Shown here piece by piece: positions 45,312 through 64,000 of a DNA stretch of 64,000 nt (positions are counted from its first letter, which is position 1; each line of letters opens with the position of its first letter). Made by a program: the position numbers and the translations under genes. The notes beneath the pieces were generated by a model. The model searched no databases and was not told where the DNA came from. It worked only from the letters and a program-made list of their open reading frames with translations. The DNA is from Piscicola geometra (Eukaryota; Annelida; Clitellata; Hirudinida; Piscicolidae): positions 8,147,105 through 8,211,104 of the forward strand of contig OX030956.1 in assembly GCA_943735955.1 (NCBI GenBank), in the 5' to 3' direction.

Positions 45312-46880
45312 ATGTCTTGCAAAAGTGCTCTGTTCTTCCTCGTTTTACTTTATCATTTAAGTTTTTCATTTGTAAGTTTGTTTCTACTTCATTTAAATAT
45401 TAAAGTTAACAAAAATTCAATCTTCAGTTTCACATGTTCTAATTATCTTCCTCAACCTGCATGCAACTCACAACGCCCTCATCTTGATCAACTCCATCCC
45501 TCATAATATTAAATAAACATAATCACCATCATCATCAACCTCATCACCAGGCCATCTGCAACAACACCCTGGTCACCAAGAACGTCTTCTTCGACGTGTC
45601 TATAGGCGGTGAGTACTGGGGCAGAGTGGTTATAGGCCTCTTCGGAGACACCACCCCCATCACAAGCCTCAACTTTGGTACTTTTTATATATTTTTCATG
45701 AATACATATATTTTGCGTCGCAAGCAGAAAGTTTTTCCATAGAGTAATAGTTGTTTAAATAATTTTTTTTCTTTTTAAAATTTGTAAAATTAAAGTTTCC
45801 AGAATTGCAAAAATTCATACGCTATTCTAGAATAAAATACAGTGCAAATTTGAATTTGAAGAATTTGGCAAAAAGAATTATTCGAATTATTCGAAAATCT
45901 GTTATTCTAGAATGGGAGAGATTTTTGCTTGTGATAGAACATGGTAGAACATAGATATACTTTGATGATGGGTACTCTTTAAAAAATGAAATCAACACAA
46001 CAGCCACACTGGCAAGCAACCACAAGAACATCGGATACCTGAACACACCCATCACCAAGGTCTACCCAGGAATGGCCATCCAAGGTTTCTTGAAGAGTTA
46101 ATGCATGGTCACTATTTGTCCAATATGCTCATGTACTATTATTTGATAAAGCAACAACTCAAACGGATCACACTGTGCCGTTAAAGCAACTAAATAATAT
46201 CCACAATGACTGCAAAAAACATAAACTTTAATTTAACCATTCAGCTTCATCAACCAAGACTACACGACTAATACAAAGAGCAAAACTTTAACCACGAGCA
46301 CCACAAATCAACTACAACCACACCCTGACAGGAGGAGACGTTGTGAACTTCAATGGCACCGGCTCCTACAGCATCTTCAACGGAGGCGAAGACTTCCCCG
46401 ATGAAAACTTCATCTTCCGCAACCTCAAGGGATGGGTCGGAATGGTCAACAAAGGTATGTGAGTTTCTTATACACAAAATGATACTCAATTTTTGAACTA
46501 AGTCTTTAAAGTTGCCACAATTAATAATTTTAGAGCATTCAGGCTGATTCAATATATTTTCCGATACCTTCACTAAACAATGCTGATCTCATTAACAAAA
46601 ACAACAATAATTCTCCACTCCACTCCACAAACTCTCCCCCTCCCCAGGAAAGAACTCGAACGGTTGTCAGTTCTTCATCAACACGAACGACAACCCTTCA
46701 CTCGACGGCTCATACGTCGCCTTCGCCAAGGTGCTCTCAGGCTTCGACGTCGTCACCAAGGTGGCTTCTCTGCCCCTCGACTGCAGCGGAGCACCCACCC
46801 CTCCTGTCAGCATCATAGGCTCTGGCACCTACTCCCCTCTCGCACCATACCCCGTTGATTACAACACGCCCTTCTACTAA
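45312..46880 (+). CDS. Secreted cyclophilin-type protein with an altered active site
   Basis: Exons 45312-45371, 45551-45677, 46004-46084, 46332-46454 and 46648-46880 (TAA) keep frame: 207 residues. Exon 1 is a signal peptide (MSCKSALFFLVLLYHLSFSF), so the product enters the secretory pathway. The cyclophilin fold is clear: FFDVSIGGEYWGRVVIGLFG, AIQGGD, NGTGSYSIF, FPDENF, NSNGCQFFINT, LDGSYVAFAKVLSGFDVV. Aligned with cyclophilin A, the catalytic Arg55 is Lys, Phe60 is Met, Trp121 is Ser and His126 is Tyr, while Gln63 is kept. Cyclophilins isomerise peptidyl-proline bonds; these changes suggest weak or no catalysis and perhaps a binding role. The C-terminus (STOP after YNTPFY) lacks an ER-retention signal. 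AATAAA at 47084-47089 is a probable polyadenylation signal. Confidence 0.9.
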
Positions 46881-47461
46881 TGACAAGACTGTTTGATCGT
46901 TTCTAGCTTTTGTTTGTGCGATGCTTGTGGTGCTGTGGAGTGGTGATGAAGGGTGGAAATAGATTCTATTTTAAATATTGGTGACAAATTCATTCAAAAT
47001 TATAATGATTAAATCTTTTAGAATAGCTGTTAGTTTTTTTATTTCTACAATTTTTGTTATTCAGTATTGATAAGTATGAAGGCAATAAAGGCGGAATTAC
47101 ATCGTGCGCTCAAATAGGATGCAAAAAAGGATCAGTAGATTTTAAAGTTTAAATGATATTGCAAACTTTTTAAATAAAACAAGGCTTTCATTAACCAATT
47201 CAGCCATTGAACGCCTTAAACTCTTAAAGCAATAACCTCTCAAAACACTGGCAACGGGGAAGACAGTATTGGAATAAAACCAATATGGTAAATTTGATTT
47301 TTTCAAAATATATGATATGACAGAGAAATGATATTGGAAAGAATGGTGACAAAAAATGCATGAAGGAAAGGCAACAATGGTGAAAGACTGCATTGGAGTG
47401 CGCAACAAACAATTCATGAGAGAGACTTGTTTTAATTTTTTTTTATAGTCTATATCGTTCA
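46881..47461. other. 3' UTR and spacer downstream of cyclophilin
   Basis: AATAAA at 47084. A 106-codon open frame on the minus strand (47142-47462) has no recognisable domain and is not called. Confidence 0.5.
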
Positions 47462-47690
47462 CAGCTTAACAGACGCAGGCCATGTTACAATGGTTCTGAG
47501 AACCATGGTCCTTATGCGCCGATACGCCACTCCACACGACGTACACTTCTTTCAATGCATACGTCGCAAACACCGCATCATATACACTAGATATATGATA
47601 GTTCACGGTTGCCTATCAGGGATTCGAACAGGCGACCTTTAAGTTGCAAGTCCGACGTCTACCATCTAAGCCATCCCCGCTCCCCAAAGA
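47462..47690 (-). mobile_element. tRNA-derived SINE, family A (long form)
   Basis: Complement of the 8389-8632 copy over its whole length: 'ggttctgagaaccatggtcc', 'gcatacgtcgcaaacaccgc', 'gggattcgaacaggcgacc' (B box) and 'taccatctaagccatccccg' (A box). Confidence 0.82.
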
Positions 47691-48924
47691 TATTATCAGT
47701 GAAAAACAACTTGCATTTCTTATGCAGCAGCTCTCTCTTATAAAGGCAGACATTGTTAGTCAATAAAATATTATCGAATGGTCGCTAGAGGGCAAGGTGG
47801 GAATCATACTGTTGCAACGTCAAGCAATTGATATTACTAATGACTGATATACGGGTTCTGCTAGGTGGAAACTAATCACAGAAAAAACAATAAAGCAACT
47901 TCATTAATTTAAAATTTTAAAATTCAAAATTAAAAAAAAGTTTTTATCACTAAATCTGGAATGTCTCATGTGTTGGAAACTGCCCTACCAACCTCACTGA
48001 CTCACTCGATACACTAAATCATTCGAGCAATATACAAAAGTATTCAGTGCAACATCAAAATAAAATAATCGAACTTTGCATGAATGCCGGGTCAGCAGCC
48101 TTGCAGCGCCCTCTCTTGAGCCAGCAAGGAGGCGCCTCGGGAGTAAAACGCCAAAGACTACTGCCATGTAAAGGATCTGATGACTATGCAGCTGTGATGG
48201 AGATGGTGTGATGGTGTGGTGTTGTATTGGTGGTGTGGTGGTGATGTAGTGATGTGATGGTGTTGTATTGGTAGTGTGGTGGAGGTGGTGAAGTGGAAGT
48301 GGTGTGGTGTTGTATTGGTGTTGTAGTGGAGGTGGTGTTATGGTGGCGCGGTAGTGGTGGCAAGATGATTGGGGTATTGGTGGTAAAATGGATGAGTGCG
48401 TTTTTTGAAAACTGCTAATAGATACAAATATCTGGAGTCACACACAAAAGGCTTAAACATTATTTACACACTAACACACTACCCACTCCACACCACACCA
48501 CACCACTCCACCCACTCCACACCACACCACACCACACCACACCACTCCACCCACACCACACCACACCACTCCACCCCAGCCCCCCCCCCCCTGGTTGTGC
48601 TACTGTTCGTGATTATTACAAAAAATGAATCATTTTCAAACAAAGGCCCCAAATGTAAAGTTATATTTTCCCAATTTAGATGGCATGTACTGTTCTAAAC
48701 TAAAAATGCCTTAAAAATTGCCACATGTCATGATCAGCGCCAATTGGGGAAAACTTTGTTTTTTTTATTCAAAAATTTCTGATATTAATTAAATCAAATC
48801 TTAAACATTTAGATATTAATTCACATATATTTCGTGATATTAATTGGCTAATACACAGACAACAGTCTTTGACCACAATGCCTGTAATGTTTCACTTCTA
48901 CCATTATAAACCCCTATTAGGATA
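47691..48924. other. No gene; G/T block facing a C/A block
   Basis: About 48193-48385 is a GTGGTGATG/TATTGGTGGTG block and about 48462-48590 is an ACCACACCACTCCACC block. They are complementary in kind and resemble the paired intron ends seen elsewhere in the window, but no exon is recognised around them. Confidence 0.6.
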
Positions 48925-49112
48925 ATAATAATAATAATAATAATAATGAAGAGCATTATTATAGTGGCGTATAACCCGAACGGGTTTCCAGGCCACTTAG
49001 GCTGCATATTTTCACTTGCGCCTTTGGGTTACTAGGGCATTGGTTGCACTTGAACCTAGGACCTTTCATTAATGGTCAAGCCAAGAGTCGTTGCCGACTT
49101 TGCTACCCGTTA
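48925..49112 (-). mobile_element. tRNA-derived SINE, family B
   Basis: On the minus strand the head reads GGGTAGCAAAGTCGGCAACG (A-box-like TAGCAAAGTCGG) and AGGTTCAAGTGCAACC (B-box-like), then 'cctggaaacccgttcgggtt', ending in an (ATT)n tail (48928-48948). It is unrelated to family A. Tail remnants occur near 16100-16140 and 24625-24665. Confidence 0.65.
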
Positions 49113-49399
49113 TTTTGGAAAAAAAAGTGAGTTCTGATAATTTTTTATAAAAATACATGAAAATGTTATAAAAAATCAATATAACTCAAATAAAATATTT
49201 TTTTAGTGAAAACATCGTTGAAATATGCACTGGGTCGATTCGACCCATGAGGACGCCAACGTTATTTTTCGATTGGTGTTTAAGGGTTAATTGAAAAAAA
49301 AGTAAACGGCTTATTTAGCTTCAGGAAAATATTGCAAGCTTAAATGATGCGCACTTAAGAATTCTGTTCGGCTACCTATTTCCGTCTAATTCAATGTCT

Positions 49400-53055
<3,656 letters not shown>

Positions 53056-53225
53056 AACCAAAATCCAGAACAGTGAAGTATGCTTTCAACTGGAATCCTC
53101 AAAGGAAAAGAAAGAGAAAACGTCCAAAAGTCAACAGGGTTTCGAGTCTGTCACAAGGCAGATGGAGATAATATGGGAGCAGCTGGAGGGACTCATCCAG
53201 AACCGACACGCATCGGGATAACAAA
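53056..53225 (+). mobile_element. LINE ORF2 C-terminal fragment
   Basis: One frame gives VKYAFNWNPQRKRKRKRPKV, another gives TRQMEIIWEQLEGLIQNRHA. Together they match the ending 'NWNPQGKRKRGRP... W.QLE.LAQDR' common to many LINE ORF2 tails. One frameshift between them. Confidence 0.65.
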
Positions 53226-54001
53226 TAACAGACAGAATTTGAAAGTTTAAAAAATCAAACGAATTGTTATTAGTGCCGTTACACGGGATCGAAGCTGATT
53301 TAAAGTAATATTTGTTACAGAGGTATCAGAAGGTATAAGAAAATGGCACAAACGTTAAAACGGAAACAAAAAGCGTCCCAACAAAAATAAATGATCACGT
53401 TTCAGTGTCCAAAGGCTCAAAAATACAAAAGCAATAATTCATATAAGTAAATTAATTATAAAAATTCATTCAGATCTCTTTTCTGTATTATTAAAAAAAC
53501 ATTAATTTTTTTAACTTTTCAACCTATAGTAATGGAACAATTTTGAAAAATATTTTCGCATGTTCCAATGCCATTCAACCAGACCAGTGTACACAAGTCT
53601 AAACCAGTATTTTTATCTCACTTCCAAAAAGCGAAAATTCGCTTAAAAAAGCTATCTTGGAAAAAAAACAAAAAAAGTTATATATAGAACAAGAGACACG
53701 TTTGTTTGCGAGAAAAATGCAAAGTTATCGACGTCTGTTGTCTGCACATGCGTGACATACAACACATCTAGAGTGCAGGCTATAGGACACACACACATAG
53801 ACCAAAGCAATGGCGCTGTCAACCCACCTGGAACGTGCATTGTACTAGTTTGAAGGACTTTTATTTCAGTCACTCGAAAGAAATTATTATGATGGATTAA
53901 TTGAATGTTTTTGAAGCGGGATAAATAGAATGTTATAAAAAATGTTATTTATAATAGTTTGACGATCAAAATGAAATGAGGTTTTTCTTTCTCAGGTAAA
54001 A
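53226..54001. other. Upstream region of the antistasin/Kunitz gene
   Basis: AT-rich, no ORF of interest. Should contain the promoter; CTCAGGTAAAAATG immediately precedes the proposed start at 54002. Confidence 0.4.
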
Positions 54002-63984
<9,983 letters not shown>

Positions 63985-64000
63985 GTTTGTTTTCTGTGCA

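Noticed and set aside
47142..47462. 106-codon minus-strand frame
   Set aside because: No recognised motif; could be the shadow of a decayed element, but nothing confirms it.

Overview
This window looks like nuclear DNA from an invertebrate animal. It is AT-rich, its genes are split by short GT-AG introns, and it is crowded with microsatellites, tRNA-derived SINEs, decayed LINEs and hAT DNA transposons. The gene set is typically metazoan: a PH-RhoGAP protein, a DPF/BAF45 subunit with a Requiem domain and double PHD, an SLC38A9-like transporter, a secreted cyclophilin, an MGAT4-type glycosyltransferase and an antistasin/Kunitz membrane protein. I cannot name the phylum from sequence alone.

Layout. 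1.4-3.5 kb: 3' part of an MGAT4-like N-acetylglucosaminyltransferase (+). 4.2-6.1 kb: CR1/L2-like LINE fragments interrupted by repeats. 6.4-13.1 kb: a 12-exon gene (+) for a 1491-residue, largely disordered Q/S/G-rich protein with a few helical islands. 14.1-15.6 kb: an intronless SLC38A9-like gene (-). 16.5-24.5 kb: one RTE-like LINE split by two separate hAT elements. 26.2-31.3 kb: PH-RhoGAP gene of the ARHGAP22/24/25 type (+). 33.2-36.4 kb: DPF1/2/3 homologue (+). 37.2-45.0 kb: a transposon graveyard with a third hAT-like family, a hAT inside a hAT, and an element inserted into a member of its own family. 45.3-46.9 kb: divergent secreted cyclophilin (+). 47.5-53.2 kb: SINEs, a ~500 bp (TG)n tract, a LINE tail and otherwise featureless AT-rich DNA. 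54.0 kb to the end: 25 exons (+) of a type I membrane protein with about 12 antistasin-like modules, a Kunitz domain, a juxtamembrane domain and a transmembrane helix, running off the window.

Exons were placed by hand. In the five multi-exon genes with full models, every junction is GT-AG and keeps frame. The protein functions are not one pathway; the genes are simply neighbours.

The most interesting signals are these. (i) Many introns start with G/T-only repeats (GTGGTGATG type) and/or end with C/A-only repeats (CACCACCACAG type) in place of a polypyrimidine tract, so the two intron ends could base-pair; one intron is almost nothing but (CA)n. (ii) Two unrelated hAT-like families share the same design: TAGAG.. 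terminal repeats, perfect 8-bp target duplications, and arrays of a short GC-rich word just inside the ends. (iii) Nested insertions can be dated against each other. (iv) The antistasin/Kunitz receptor has alternating exon phases.
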